A stretch of 11,669 bases of DNA, taken from positions 1-11,669 of the forward strand of contig JBCCFC010000295.1 in NCBI GenBank assembly GCA_039029935.1, given 5' to 3'. Under the pieces are notes generated by a model that saw only the letters and a list, made by a program, of their open reading frames with translations, made no database searches and was not told the origin of the DNA. Position 1 is the stretch's first letter. Every line of letters begins with the position of its first letter. Positions 1 to 7,349 of this stretch are shown in pieces. The DNA comes from G039029935 sp039029935. GTDB taxonomy: Bacteria > Chloroflexota > Anaerolineae > Caldilineales > Caldilineaceae. A program made the translations under genes and the position numbers.

Positions 1-1
1 C

Positions 2-265
2 GCAAACGTCAACACCAATACCCTCTCTCTCACTGCGGATAGCAATACCCGGCCAGGGGTTTATCACTCTGCTTTCAAACCCCATCCCCTGATTCGTAAC
101 CGGCATCTGCAAACCATTTTGCCGGTGCGACTGTTTCGACAAACTGCGTTGTATAAAAACGCATGGGGTATCCAGTGTCACCCAGAGAAAAGCCACACCG
201 TTGGCTTGCGGATTTTGCGGAATTTTATGCGTATGGTCACGGCTGTTTCTGTGGAGGATAGCTAG
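2..265 (+). CDS. 3' end of an ORF: YheT-like hydrolase start joined to HisH-like C-terminus (partial, possibly a fusion relic)
   Basis: An open frame enters from the left edge and stops at TAG 263-265, giving 87 visible residues. Residues about 25-45 contain RNRHLQTILP followed by LFR, which resembles the N-terminal signature of YheT-type alpha/beta hydrolases. From about residue 45 the frame reads KNAWGIQCHPEKS and then GLRILRNF. This is the C-terminal signature of HisH, the glutaminase subunit of imidazole glycerol phosphate synthase, and includes the His and Glu of the class I glutamine amidotransferase triad (HPE). The nucleophile Cys and the rest of either protein are not present between them. 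The two blocks share one frame with no stop. This could be a deletion fusion, a decayed gene or an assembly join; the upstream part is outside the window. The HisH tail call is fairly firm, the hydrolase part less so. The final codons carry the Shine-Dalgarno of the next gene. Confidence 0.55.
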   Translation, partial: ANVNTNTLSLTADSNTRPGVYHSAFKPHPLIRNRHLQTILPVRLFRQTALYKNAWGIQCHPEKSHTVGLRILRNFMRMVTAVSVEDS

Positions 266-838
266 ATGAGACTCTATTTGGTGCGTCATGCGCATACACA
301 AATCAATCCTGATACCAATGCCCGCGAATGGGGTTTGTCGGAGAAAGGGATCGTCCAAGCACAAAAATTGCTTTCGCATGAATTTTGGGAGCAGGTAGAC
401 CACATCTTTCTCAGCAGTGAAGAGAAGACGTTCCTGACCGTTCAGCCTGTCCTGGAAACCTATGACATTCCAACAACAATTGATGCTCGATTCGATGAAT
501 TGCGCCGCTCTGGGTGGACTGATGACTATCTTGCGCAGGTGACAGAGGTCTTTGCCCATCCAGATAAATCTATATCGGGGTGGGATAGTGCAACCAGTGC
601 CTTGACACGCTTTCGCCAAGGGATTGACGCAATCGTAAATAGTCACTCTCATGAAACAGTTGCCGTTGTTGGGCATGGCTTGACCATGAGTCTATATCGT
701 GCGTATTTGTTGGGGTATGAGCAGGTAAGGGTGGAGGAATGGCAACAGTTGGGATTTGGGACGATTGCTGAGGTTGAAATTTCGTCCTCGAATATGAATA
801 ATTTAAAACAAGCTATCTTGGTTAGAGACTTTGAGTGA
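266..838 (+). CDS. histidine phosphatase family protein (phosphoglycerate mutase-like)
   Basis: A 190-residue protein of the histidine phosphatase superfamily, whose members remove phosphate from small molecules or proteins through a phospho-histidine; the substrate cannot be told from sequence. The N-terminal LVRHAHT (residues 5-11) holds the phosphate-pocket Arg7 and nucleophile His8. FDELRR (76-81) offers a likely general-acid Glu78, and VVGHG (134-138) holds the second His137. The usual SSPxxRA block reads SSEEKTFLT (50-58), so Lys54 stands where many members have Arg; this is seen in a subgroup of short family members. There is no signal peptide, so it should be cytoplasmic. The ATG directly follows the TAG of the upstream ORF, and GGAGGA at 253-258 is 7 bases ahead, so translation is probably coupled. 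The TGA overlaps a possible GTG start of the next frame. Confidence 0.9.
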   Translation: MRLYLVRHAHTQINPDTNAREWGLSEKGIVQAQKLLSHEFWEQVDHIFLSSEEKTFLTVQPVLETYDIPTTIDARFDELRRSGWTDDYLAQVTEVFAHPDKSISGWDSATSALTRFRQGIDAIVNSHSHETVAVVGHGLTMSLYRAYLLGYEQVRVEEWQQLGFGTIAEVEISSSNMNNLKQAILVRDFE

Positions 839-846
839 AGCTGAGT

Positions 847-850
847 AGGA
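847..850 (+). promoter_or_regulatory. ribosome binding site fixing the start at ATG 856
   Basis: AGGA at 847-850 lies 5 bases ahead of ATG 856. The alternative GTG at 835 overlaps the preceding stop codon as GTGA and has no good purine block at the right distance. The internal ATG is therefore preferred, although a coupled GTG start remains possible. Confidence 0.5.
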
Positions 851-855
851 AGCAG

Positions 856-1374
856 ATGGATAGAATACCATATTGCGACGAGAAGAATAGAAATATCTGT
901 AAAAGTGACATTGACTGGTTAGATGAGAATGGTTTTGAGATTCGCTTCTGGCTGAGGAAAAAAACAATATTTACTAGATATTTAGCTAATGGGATGCTTG
1001 GGTATGATACCATCATGCCACATTTGGATGAAGCAGTAAATAATGGAAGGATAACAGACAGGCAATTTAACGACGTGGTTGACTCTCATTTATTGTGGCA
1101 AGGCACAGAGCATCAGAGTCGGCTACTCATTATATTGGTGATTGGGCTATCTTATAGTGTTTCCATTAACGATGCGAAAGATACGATTCGCCGAGCAAAT
1201 ATTGTTAGATCATTAGGGTTGCAAACCTTTGGTGTTGTTGTTGGCAAATGCTGGAGTGATACTGCTTTAGAATATGCAAAGTTAGAATGTATTTCATACT
1301 CACAATCAGGTGTTTACATAGATAATGCTTCTTGGAAAAATGCTTGTGCAAGGTGGTTAATGATTTCTAAGTGA
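856..1374 (+). CDS. hypothetical protein resembling a DUF3782-type PD-(D/E)XK fold without its catalytic residues
   Basis: A 172-residue protein (179 if GTG 835 is used) that I do not recognise with certainty. Its second half follows the order seen in the DUF3782-like nuclease-fold proteins common in Chloroflexota and Cyanobacteria: a helical GRITD-type segment, then HLLWQG (78-83), a hydrophobic strand ending LVIGLS (94-99), NDAKDTIRRANIVRSLGL (105-122), then VVVGK (127-131). In typical members the first strand carries a catalytic Asp and the second ends in Glu-x-Ser. Here those places appear to be His78 and Gly97, so the nuclease site looks lost. The family's usual coiled-coil part is short or absent. 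The gene is visibly more A+T-rich than its neighbours, which hints at separate origin. Its last 18 bases overlap the end of the convergent moeA gene. That it is a coding gene is likely; the family assignment is tentative. Confidence 0.6.
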   Translation: MDRIPYCDEKNRNICKSDIDWLDENGFEIRFWLRKKTIFTRYLANGMLGYDTIMPHLDEAVNNGRITDRQFNDVVDSHLLWQGTEHQSRLLIILVIGLSYSVSINDAKDTIRRANIVRSLGLQTFGVVVGKCWSDTALEYAKLECISYSQSGVYIDNASWKNACARWLMISK

Positions 1375-3252
1375 GTTCTTATACCCCTGTAATAAGACAA
1401 ATAGGTCATTTGGCACAACTTCTTGATTAATCACCAACCAATACATTTCTGTCCATAACGACACAAAATCCAAATTCAAGTCATGCGCAGCCACCGACAC
1501 CCCAACGCCACAATCGGCCACACCACTCTGCACGGCAGCAGCCACCGCTCGGTGATGCCGTTCAGCGCGTCCATAGCCTTGAATCTGTGTCGAGTCAATC
1601 TTCAGTTGTGTCAAACGCCTATCCAGTTGGTGACGAGTATGCGAATCGGGTACATGATTAACAAATGACACATCATTCCGTATCAAATCGGATAAATGCG
1701 TCAGATTTTTGGGATTCCCACTCTGCACAATCAATCCAACTTGGCGATGGCAGAAAGGGATAATGGCATATTTGTCTGGCGAGATATCTAATGGCGCATC
1801 CGGTGTATCTGATACGATGCCTGCCATATGTATTTTACCTTGTTCAAGAGTTCTGAGCGCCGCTTCATGACTCATTGGCTGGTGGTGTAACCGATAGGGG
1901 CGCGGTGTGTTGTCATGAATTTGGTGCAGATGTGTATAAAGATGGTCTAGGGTCGGCTCGTCTTCACCAGCAAGGATGATGGTTTGCTCAATGGGTGGAT
2001 TGTTGGTTAATAGATCAACTGAAACAGTTTGCCCAGCGGGATATCCCTCACACGCCTGCGGGACTGTCACGAACCCGTCGGCCTGCACCAGCGACATAAT
2101 GATGCCAGAGCCACGTGACAACGGCATGGCAAGCGTTTGACCACCCACACTTGCCAACGCAACACGGAGAAATTCATCACTGTGCGTGGGTGATGATACG
2201 TCTGTTGTAAGCGCTGCTGAAATTGTTTTGGCGTGGGGCTGAACTGCTGTTGTATACGCTTGCCAGCGTTGGAGTAGCGGCTTCACAAAAACATCACAGG
2301 TAACAGCCGCTGCGACGGGATACCCTGGTACGCCAACAACTGCCTGTGTTCTATTCGTGTAGTCATCATCGAGTGCCGCAATCCCAAGAATCACCGGATG
2401 CCCAGGTCGCATTGCCACCCCTTTTACGCAAATCTCACCTAATTCCGCCATCACTGCCGCTGTGTAATCCTTGGACCCAGCCGATGAGCCAGCATTGATC
2501 AGGACCAAATCATGCCTCTGTAAGGCGTCGCTCACGGTCTGCTTGATAGTCTCGTACTCATCTGGAATGGATGGAAAACGTGTGACAACCGCACCCAATG
2601 CCTCAATCTGCGCACCAAGAACCAACGAGTTATATTCGATGATACTACCCGCTTGTACAGATTCACCGGGTTGGACCAGTTCGCTGCCTGTTGGGATAAT
2701 CGCAACGCGGGGACGACGAATGACCTCGACACTCCCATGACCACACCCAGCAATCGCACCCAAATCCTGTGGTCGTAGTTGGTGGTGTGCTGGCAAAACA
2801 AGCTGCCCTTGCACCATATCCTCACCCACAGAGCGTACATGCTTCCAAGGGGTCACAGCTTGTGTGATAGTTACCATTGTTGGGTCACTGGGGGCTAAAT
2901 CAGTATATTCAACCATCACAACCGCATCCATGCCAGCCGGGAGCGGTTCACCTGTGTTGACAGCAATGGCGTCTATATCCACACGAAGAGCCACTGATTC
3001 GACCCCACCATCCGCAAGAGGCTGTGTTGTAGCGGCTCTTACTGCATAGCCATCCATCGCCGCCGCATGATAGTGGGGGGATGAGATACGTGCCCAGATT
3101 GGCCGTGCCGTGACGCGCCCATTGGCCTTGTGCAAAGGAATCGTTTCGGGTTCGAGAATATCGAAGGCTGAATATTGTTGAAGAGTCGTATACCATTGTT
3201 GTTGTGCTGCTTCAACAGAATTTAATGCACCATGTGAGTGTGATTTTGCCAT
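1357..3252 (-). CDS. moeA: molybdopterin molybdenumtransferase MoeA fused to a C-terminal periplasmic-binding-like (COG1910) domain
   Basis: A 631-residue two-part protein. Residues 10-415 are MoeA, which inserts molybdate into adenylylated molybdopterin in the last step of molybdenum cofactor synthesis. AAMDGYAV (64-71) is the domain I/II signature. The MogA-like domain starts at VAIIPTGSEL (183-192) and contains NAGSSAGSKDYT (253-264, in place of the common GGVSVG-x-D), PGHPVILG (283-290) and GVPGYPV (307-313). Domain IV follows at about 340-415. Residues 422-625 resemble the molybdate/tungstate-binding domain COG1910, with SGNPKNL (511-517), GYGRAERHHRAVAAAVQSG (559-577), the ADCGVGV block and LDFVSLWTEMYWLVI. 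No signal peptide is present, so this domain is cytosolic here and may sense or deliver the anion. Its usual GSGTR anion loop reads DSHTR (536-540). The ATG lacks a clear Shine-Dalgarno. Fusions of this type are known in Chloroflexota, Firmicutes and archaea. Confidence 0.92.
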   Translation of the reverse strand: MAKSHSHGALNSVEAAQQQWYTTLQQYSAFDILEPETIPLHKANGRVTARPIWARISSPHYHAAAMDGYAVRAATTQPLADGGVESVALRVDIDAIAVNTGEPLPAGMDAVVMVEYTDLAPSDPTMVTITQAVTPWKHVRSVGEDMVQGQLVLPAHHQLRPQDLGAIAGCGHGSVEVIRRPRVAIIPTGSELVQPGESVQAGSIIEYNSLVLGAQIEALGAVVTRFPSIPDEYETIKQTVSDALQRHDLVLINAGSSAGSKDYTAAVMAELGEICVKGVAMRPGHPVILGIAALDDDYTNRTQAVVGVPGYPVAAAVTCDVFVKPLLQRWQAYTTAVQPHAKTISAALTTDVSSPTHSDEFLRVALASVGGQTLAMPLSRGSGIIMSLVQADGFVTVPQACEGYPAGQTVSVDLLTNNPPIEQTIILAGEDEPTLDHLYTHLHQIHDNTPRPYRLHHQPMSHEAALRTLEQGKIHMAGIVSDTPDAPLDISPDKYAIIPFCHRQVGLIVQSGNPKNLTHLSDLIRNDVSFVNHVPDSHTRHQLDRRLTQLKIDSTQIQGYGRAERHHRAVAAAVQSGVADCGVGVSVAAHDLNLDFVSLWTEMYWLVINQEVVPNDLFVLLQGYKNSLRNH

Positions 3253-3374
3253 GAAGTTGAATAAGGTTTAAACAGTATCTCTTGAATTTATGGTAAAATA
3301 AATATTTTGGGCATAATAACATAGAGCGAATTAAAATCGCTAAACGCTATCAACACAGTTGGAACTATTGGATA
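3253..3374. promoter_or_regulatory. divergent promoter region between moeA and the C39-like gene
   Basis: This A+T-rich gap of 122 bases must drive both flanking genes. On the plus strand TGGTAAAAT at 3291-3299 resembles an extended -10 (TG-N-TAAAAT), but no convincing -35 sits 17 bases upstream. On the minus strand TATTAT at about 3313-3318 is a weak -10 candidate. A short inverted repeat, AGCGA (3325-3329) and TCGCT (3337-3341), lies in the leader of the plus gene. All of these are weak calls. Confidence 0.3.
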
Positions 3375-4904
3375 ATGATACAGATTTACCATTTTTGTTT
3401 GCGATATACGAAACTTAGACTACAGACCCTATTATGGGCGTATACATTGCTTATTTGTCTGCTTATAGCTACACATCATCAAGTCAACGCACAAACACAA
3501 GACATCAATATCTTTTCACCAGAAGATATCAACAACCGGAGCAGCGTTATCGTCGTGCCACAAGCACAGCTTACTCCTATCTATGCGAATCCCTGTGCCT
3601 CACATTGGAAACAGCTTACTGACACCGATGGTCACACCTTCTACACAACCCTAAACACGAAACAGCGGCGTTATTCTACAAATCGGGGTCGCTGGCTTCC
3701 TGACCTACCAAAAGCGGGTGTCTATCGCGTCGAGGCGTTTATCCCTCGCTTTAACGCCTTTGATTGGCCTTGCCCAGTGCCACATAATCGCCGTGTAACA
3801 GCTGCGACTGCTCAGGCCAGCTATAGGGTTTTTCATGCAGATGGGACAACCTCTGTGCGCAAAAATCAGCGAGTTAGCCAAGACCAGCACATCGACTTAG
3901 GGTCATTTTATTTTGAGAAAGGCACGAAAGGATTTGTTGAACTGGTTGATCTCAACAATGAAAGCGATTTTTCAAGTGCCATTGTGTTCAGCACAATGCA
4001 GTTTACCTATGTTGAAGATGTACTTACCCCACAGAACGAAGAACCAAGTGAAAAACCTGAAGAAACACTCTCAGAAACATCTACAGAAACACCTAATAAT
4101 ATTCAATCAAAGAGAGATGTGCCGGAGTTGGATCAGTCTATCGTAGATGTGTTGACGACAACGGCAGTGGGTGGGAATGAGACGACGCTCGCAGAAAACA
4201 TATCCATCGCCTATGCAGATGAAGACACCACAGATATAGAAGAGATTGCTGTATCGTCCCCATTTGTGATCCTCGAAAATTTGGTTGGGGAAGGGCAGCA
4301 GTTTAATCTGAGTTGTGAAAGCCGTAGTGCTGTTGATTTAGCGGCCTATTTTGGCATTACCATTGACGAGGTTGACTTCTTCGAGACACTGCCCAAAGCC
4401 GATAATCCCCATAAAGGCTTTGTGGGTGATGTTCACGCCAAACCTGGGTCGATGCCGCCCGATGGCTATGGTGTCTACGCCGAACCTGTGGCCGCTGTAT
4501 TGCAGCAATATGGACTCTGTACACAGGCGCGCTATGAAGTTGGACTCGATGCACTGCGCACAGAGTTGGATGCATCACGTCCTGTGATTGTGTGGGGAAC
4601 CTATGACATGAAGCTATCCACCCCGCAGTGGTATACAGCTTCGGATGGCACAACGTTTGCCGCCATTCGCTATGAACATAGCTTTTTAGCCGCCGGGTAT
4701 GATGCTGGCGGAATTTATTTGATTGACGCTTGGGATGGGGTGCGTAAATATTTTGGGTGGGGGGCCTTTGAGCGATCATGGTCACAGTTTAACCAGATGG
4801 CGGTGATGGTCTGTCCACCTGATGCCTATACCCCGTCACAAACAAGTCAATCTGAGCCTCGATTGGCCATTCAAAAAGAACCACGTGCTATTTTGAGCGA
4901 TTAG
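3375..4904 (+). CDS. secreted golvesin-domain plus C39-like cysteine peptidase protein
   Basis: A 509-residue exported protein. Residues 1-40 are a signal peptide, with a hydrophobic stretch at 19-33 and probable cleavage near VNA|Q. Residues about 100-213 match a golvesin C-terminal-like beta-sandwich: LPKAGVYRVEAFIP, then ASYRVFHADGTTSVRKNQ, then IDLGSFYF. A Glu/Thr/Ser-rich linker covers about 215-300. Residues about 305-480 are a peptidase C39-like fold: NLSCESRSAVDLAAYFG carries the candidate nucleophile Cys314, YEHSFLAAGYD the His435, and YLIDAWDG the Asp451. The triad therefore seems intact, and NPHKGFVGDVHAKPG is a block typical of this secreted subgroup. Unlike ABC-linked C39 domains it is not fused to a transporter, so cleavage of a leader peptide is not implied; the substrate is unknown. 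The start is chosen for the signal peptide, and the Shine-Dalgarno is weak. The final 17 bases overlap the convergent ATPase gene. Confidence 0.85.
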   Translation: MIQIYHFCLRYTKLRLQTLLWAYTLLICLLIATHHQVNAQTQDINIFSPEDINNRSSVIVVPQAQLTPIYANPCASHWKQLTDTDGHTFYTTLNTKQRRYSTNRGRWLPDLPKAGVYRVEAFIPRFNAFDWPCPVPHNRRVTAATAQASYRVFHADGTTSVRKNQRVSQDQHIDLGSFYFEKGTKGFVELVDLNNESDFSSAIVFSTMQFTYVEDVLTPQNEEPSEKPEETLSETSTETPNNIQSKRDVPELDQSIVDVLTTTAVGGNETTLAENISIAYADEDTTDIEEIAVSSPFVILENLVGEGQQFNLSCESRSAVDLAAYFGITIDEVDFFETLPKADNPHKGFVGDVHAKPGSMPPDGYGVYAEPVAAVLQQYGLCTQARYEVGLDALRTELDASRPVIVWGTYDMKLSTPQWYTASDGTTFAAIRYEHSFLAAGYDAGGIYLIDAWDGVRKYFGWGAFERSWSQFNQMAVMVCPPDAYTPSQTSQSEPRLAIQKEPRAILSD

Positions 4905-5709
4905 AGTTATCCCGCGATATCACACCATTTTGTATTTCAATTGTGCGTGGCACTTGTGCAGCCAACTCCTTATCATGCGTCACCATCAACATGGTCTTTC
5001 CACTCTCCACAAGCTGATGGAATAATTCAAACACTTCACCCGCCGTTGTGGAGTCAAGGTTTCCAGTAGGTTCATCACCGACCAGCAGTGGTGGGTCATT
5101 GGCAAGCGCACGGGCGATGGCTGCACGTTGTTGTTGACCACCGGAGACCATGCTTGGTAGTTTATTGGCTTGGTCGGCCAACCCCACAATGTCGAGCAGA
5201 TGCATGGCGCGTTCTCGACGTTGCCGGCGTGTGTATTTGCTGGCAAATTCCATTGGCAGGATGACATTTTGTTGCAGGCTGAGCGCAGGAAGCATTTGGA
5301 AGAACTGGAAGATGATGCCCACGTTTTCGCCACGCCAGACCGCCAGTTGGTTCTCGGTCATGCTGTGAACGGGGCGTTCGGTGACGATGATTTCACCGCT
5401 ACTGGGACGGTCGATGCCTGTAATCATATTGAGCAGTGTCGATTTACCGTTGCCCGATGGCCCCACGATGGAGACAAATTCGCCAGTATTGACTGAGAGG
5501 GAGATGCCTTTGAGAATGGTGATTTCGTCGTCGCCGACAGGGAATGACTTGACCACATCGTTGACGCGTACAACTTCTTTGCCTGTGCCGTTACGGTTGC
5601 TTGGTTGAGGTTTTGGAACATTGTTCTGAGTCGAGTCGATATTAGCGGTTGTGTCTTGTTCTGCTGCTGGCGGTGCTAGTCGTGATCGTCTTTTTAATGG
5701 ATTACTCAT
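4888..5709 (-). CDS. ABC transporter ATP-binding protein, MacB/LolD type
   Basis: A 273-residue ATPase with every ABC motif: Walker A GPSGNGKST (83-91), Q-loop Gln135 in IIFQFFQML, signature VSGGQQQR (188-195), Walker B LLVGDEPT (208-215) with catalytic Glu213, D-loop NLDS and H-loop His245 in MLMVTHD. The sequence is of the LolD/MacB/FtsE group, which powers FtsX-fold permeases, in line with the neighbouring HlyD adaptor and the FtsX-type permease. The first 45 residues are a hydrophilic extension rich in Pro, Gln, Asn and basic residues that the family core does not need. AAGGA sits about 10 bases ahead of the ATG. The gene follows the HlyD gene by 30 bases, so the two are probably one operon. 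The 3' end runs 17 bases into the convergent C39-like gene. Confidence 0.95.
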   Translation of the reverse strand: MSNPLKRRSRLAPPAAEQDTTANIDSTQNNVPKPQPSNRNGTGKEVVRVNDVVKSFPVGDDEITILKGISLSVNTGEFVSIVGPSGNGKSTLLNMITGIDRPSSGEIIVTERPVHSMTENQLAVWRGENVGIIFQFFQMLPALSLQQNVILPMEFASKYTRRQRRERAMHLLDIVGLADQANKLPSMVSGGQQQRAAIARALANDPPLLVGDEPTGNLDSTTAGEVFELFHQLVESGKTMLMVTHDKELAAQVPRTIEIQNGVISRDNSNRSK

Positions 5710-5739
5710 AGCTTTAATCCTTGCCTGTTATTGTCCCTG

Positions 5740-7086
5740 CTACTGATTAAAGGCCACGACTGCGGTCATATTCCACAGAAGGCGTTCATCCTGCTCATCA
5801 AGCTCCACCACGGCGCGATAGACAATATCGCCAAGACTTTCCTGTCCATAAGGGCGGATGCGCAACACCGTACCACTAATGGTCAGGTCATCAATGGCAT
5901 CAAAGGTCACATCTGCCGTGGCACCGACCTGAATATCCACAACCTGCAACTCTGTCAAATCTTCGGTTTCGATCTCGAGCGTTGAAAAGTCGGCCAGACG
6001 AACCACTGGATTACCAGCATTTGCCTGTTCACCAAGGCTGATGTCAATGGAGGCAATTGTGCCAGAGAAGGGGGCAATCAATTCTGTGCGTGAGAGGGCG
6101 ACAAGCTGTTGTTGATAGCTGGCAGTGGCGATGGCGACATCCGCTTCGGCAGCGGCCAGTTGCTCGGTGCGTGTGCCACGCAGGATGAGATTAAGCTGTG
6201 CTTGGGCATTGCGGAGGTCGGCTTCAGCAACGGCAACGTCCTGCGGCAGCACGGTGTTGACTGAATTGCGCTGTGCCTGTGCGCGTTGCACTTCGGCATT
6301 GGCAGCAGCAACAGCCGATTGGGTTGGTCCATTCTCTAAGTCAGTCAGTCGCGCACGTGCCGCCTCAAAATTGTTGGTAGCGGTTTGCAAGGCCGCAGAT
6401 TGTGGTAATGCACCGATTTCAGCACTCCAAGACACTAGATCATAGGCAGATTGGGCACGACTTAGCTCCGCTTCGGCATTGAAAAGATTAGCACGGGCAT
6501 TAATAAGCTCTTGATCGCTGGCCCCTTCTAACACATTTTGCAGGCTCGCCTGTGCTGCTGCAACCCCAGCATCCGCTGCTGCGCGGTCGCCTGCATTGGC
6601 TCCATTGCGAGCGCGCTCCAATCGTGCGGTTGCGCTGGCAACATTGGCCTGTGCGGACTCGATTTCCTCAGGCAATGCACCGTTACGCTGTTCCTGCAAG
6701 CGAGCCATTACTCGTGCCAAGTCAGCCTCTGCACGGGTGACAAGAACACGCGTATCGGCTGCATCAAGTTGGGCAATGACATCCCCCTCTTGTACCACTT
6801 GGCCTTCTTCAACCAATATATCCGCGACAATGCCGCTGCTGGCAAAGCTCAGATACGAGTTTTGTGCAGGGACAACGCGGGCGTCAACAAAAATCTGCCC
6901 GGCAACGACACGCACTGGTGAATTATCACTGGCGGGTTGAACGTCGGCGGCAGGTTGAATATCTGCATTTTCCCCTGCGGGCTGTGTAAAGCTTTCAATA
7001 TCAACAAACCCACCCAAGATTGCGCCCGCACCCACCACAAGCACAATACCAATAATGCTACCTAAAATGATGAAAAATCGTCGCAT
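5740..7086 (-). CDS. HlyD-family periplasmic/extracytoplasmic adaptor (membrane fusion protein)
   Basis: A 448-residue adaptor. Residues 1-26 (MRRFFIILG and a hydrophobic run) form an N-terminal signal anchor. A Pro/Ala/Asp-rich linker leads to the first half of a lipoyl domain (78-110, GIVADILVEEGQVVQEGDVI). An unusually long Ala/Glu/Gln-rich coiled-coil section follows (112-332), then the second lipoyl half (LIAPFSGTIASIDISLGEQ, 335-353) and a beta-barrel (366-446). The helical part is built from related segments of the form L-x(3)-xG, then a short turn, then an Ala-rich helix, near residues 130, 156, 182, 247 and 298. I start at ATG 7084-7086 because it begins just before the anchor and has GGA 8 bases upstream; an in-frame ATG at 7137 would add 17 untypical residues. 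It should link the ATPase/permease pair to an extracytoplasmic partner. No TolC-like gene is in view. Confidence 0.9.
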   Translation of the reverse strand: MRRFFIILGSIIGIVLVVGAGAILGGFVDIESFTQPAGENADIQPAADVQPASDNSPVRVVAGQIFVDARVVPAQNSYLSFASSGIVADILVEEGQVVQEGDVIAQLDAADTRVLVTRAEADLARVMARLQEQRNGALPEEIESAQANVASATARLERARNGANAGDRAAADAGVAAAQASLQNVLEGASDQELINARANLFNAEAELSRAQSAYDLVSWSAEIGALPQSAALQTATNNFEAARARLTDLENGPTQSAVAAANAEVQRAQAQRNSVNTVLPQDVAVAEADLRNAQAQLNLILRGTRTEQLAAAEADVAIATASYQQQLVALSRTELIAPFSGTIASIDISLGEQANAGNPVVRLADFSTLEIETEDLTELQVVDIQVGATADVTFDAIDDLTISGTVLRIRPYGQESLGDIVYRAVVELDEQDERLLWNMTAVVAFNQ

Positions 7087-7140
7087 AGTATAATTCCAAG
7101 AGCTTATCAAAACGAAGTTTAAGGCGATTCCACACAAATA

Positions 7141-7177
7141 AATACCAGCGGAATAGGCATTCTCTAATGCCGGTATT
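7141..7177. repeat. nested inverted repeat in the HlyD leader
   Basis: GGCATT (7156-7161) and AATGCC (7166-7171) form a perfect 6-bp stem with a CTCT loop. Around them AATACC (7141-7146) and GGTATT (7172-7177) form a second 6-bp stem, with a 9-base bulge on one side only. It lies 55-91 bases upstream of the HlyD start, so it may fold in the leader RNA or serve as an operator. Confidence 0.5.
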
Positions 7178-7178
7178 C

Positions 7179-7188
7179 TCGTATACGA
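7179..7188. repeat. perfect 10-bp palindrome TCGTATACGA
   Basis: TCGTATACGA reads the same on both strands. It directly follows the nested hairpin. A short perfect palindrome in a divergent promoter region is a plausible dimer-binding operator, though one such palindrome can occur by chance. Confidence 0.35.
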
Positions 7189-7254
7189 CCCGCAATAGAG
7201 ATTGCTAACTCCGCGCTTTAATGGGTATTTTACCGTGTGGATTTGCCTACGTGT

Positions 7255-7276
7255 AAGAATTGGTTGAGCAATTCTT
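7255..7276. repeat. 8-bp stem-loop followed by a short T-run
   Basis: AAGAATTG (7255-7262) pairs perfectly with CAATTCTT (7269-7276) across a 6-base loop, and further T residues follow to 7279. In shape it resembles an intrinsic terminator on the plus strand, but the stem has only two G:C pairs and nothing is transcribed into it from the left, so an operator is equally possible. Confidence 0.4.
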
Positions 7277-7309
7277 TTTGATTCTATCTACAATTTGGTA
7301 GAATTATAC

Positions 7310-7319
7310 GTGAATTCAC
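7310..7319. repeat. perfect 10-bp palindrome GTGAATTCAC
   Basis: GTGAATTCAC is self-complementary and lies about 100 bases upstream of the preferred permease start. It is a candidate regulator-binding site; no known regulator can be assigned. Confidence 0.35.
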
Positions 7320-7349
7320 AAAAATAGGAAAGTAACCAACTTCACGATT

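Noticed and set aside
822..1016. Minus-strand frame opposite the start of the A+T-rich gene
   Set aside because: Hydrophobic and Ser/Phe-rich as expected from the antisense of A+T-rich coding DNA; no ribosome site; the plus-strand gene explains the region.
7087..7137. Longer HlyD start at ATG 7137
   Set aside because: It would put 17 mixed residues ahead of the signal anchor and lacks a good ribosome site; ATG at 7086 has GGA at suitable distance.
7255..7279. Intrinsic terminator
   Set aside because: The stem-loop plus T-run has the right shape, but only two G:C pairs, and lies between divergent genes where no plus-strand transcript arrives; kept only as an inverted repeat.
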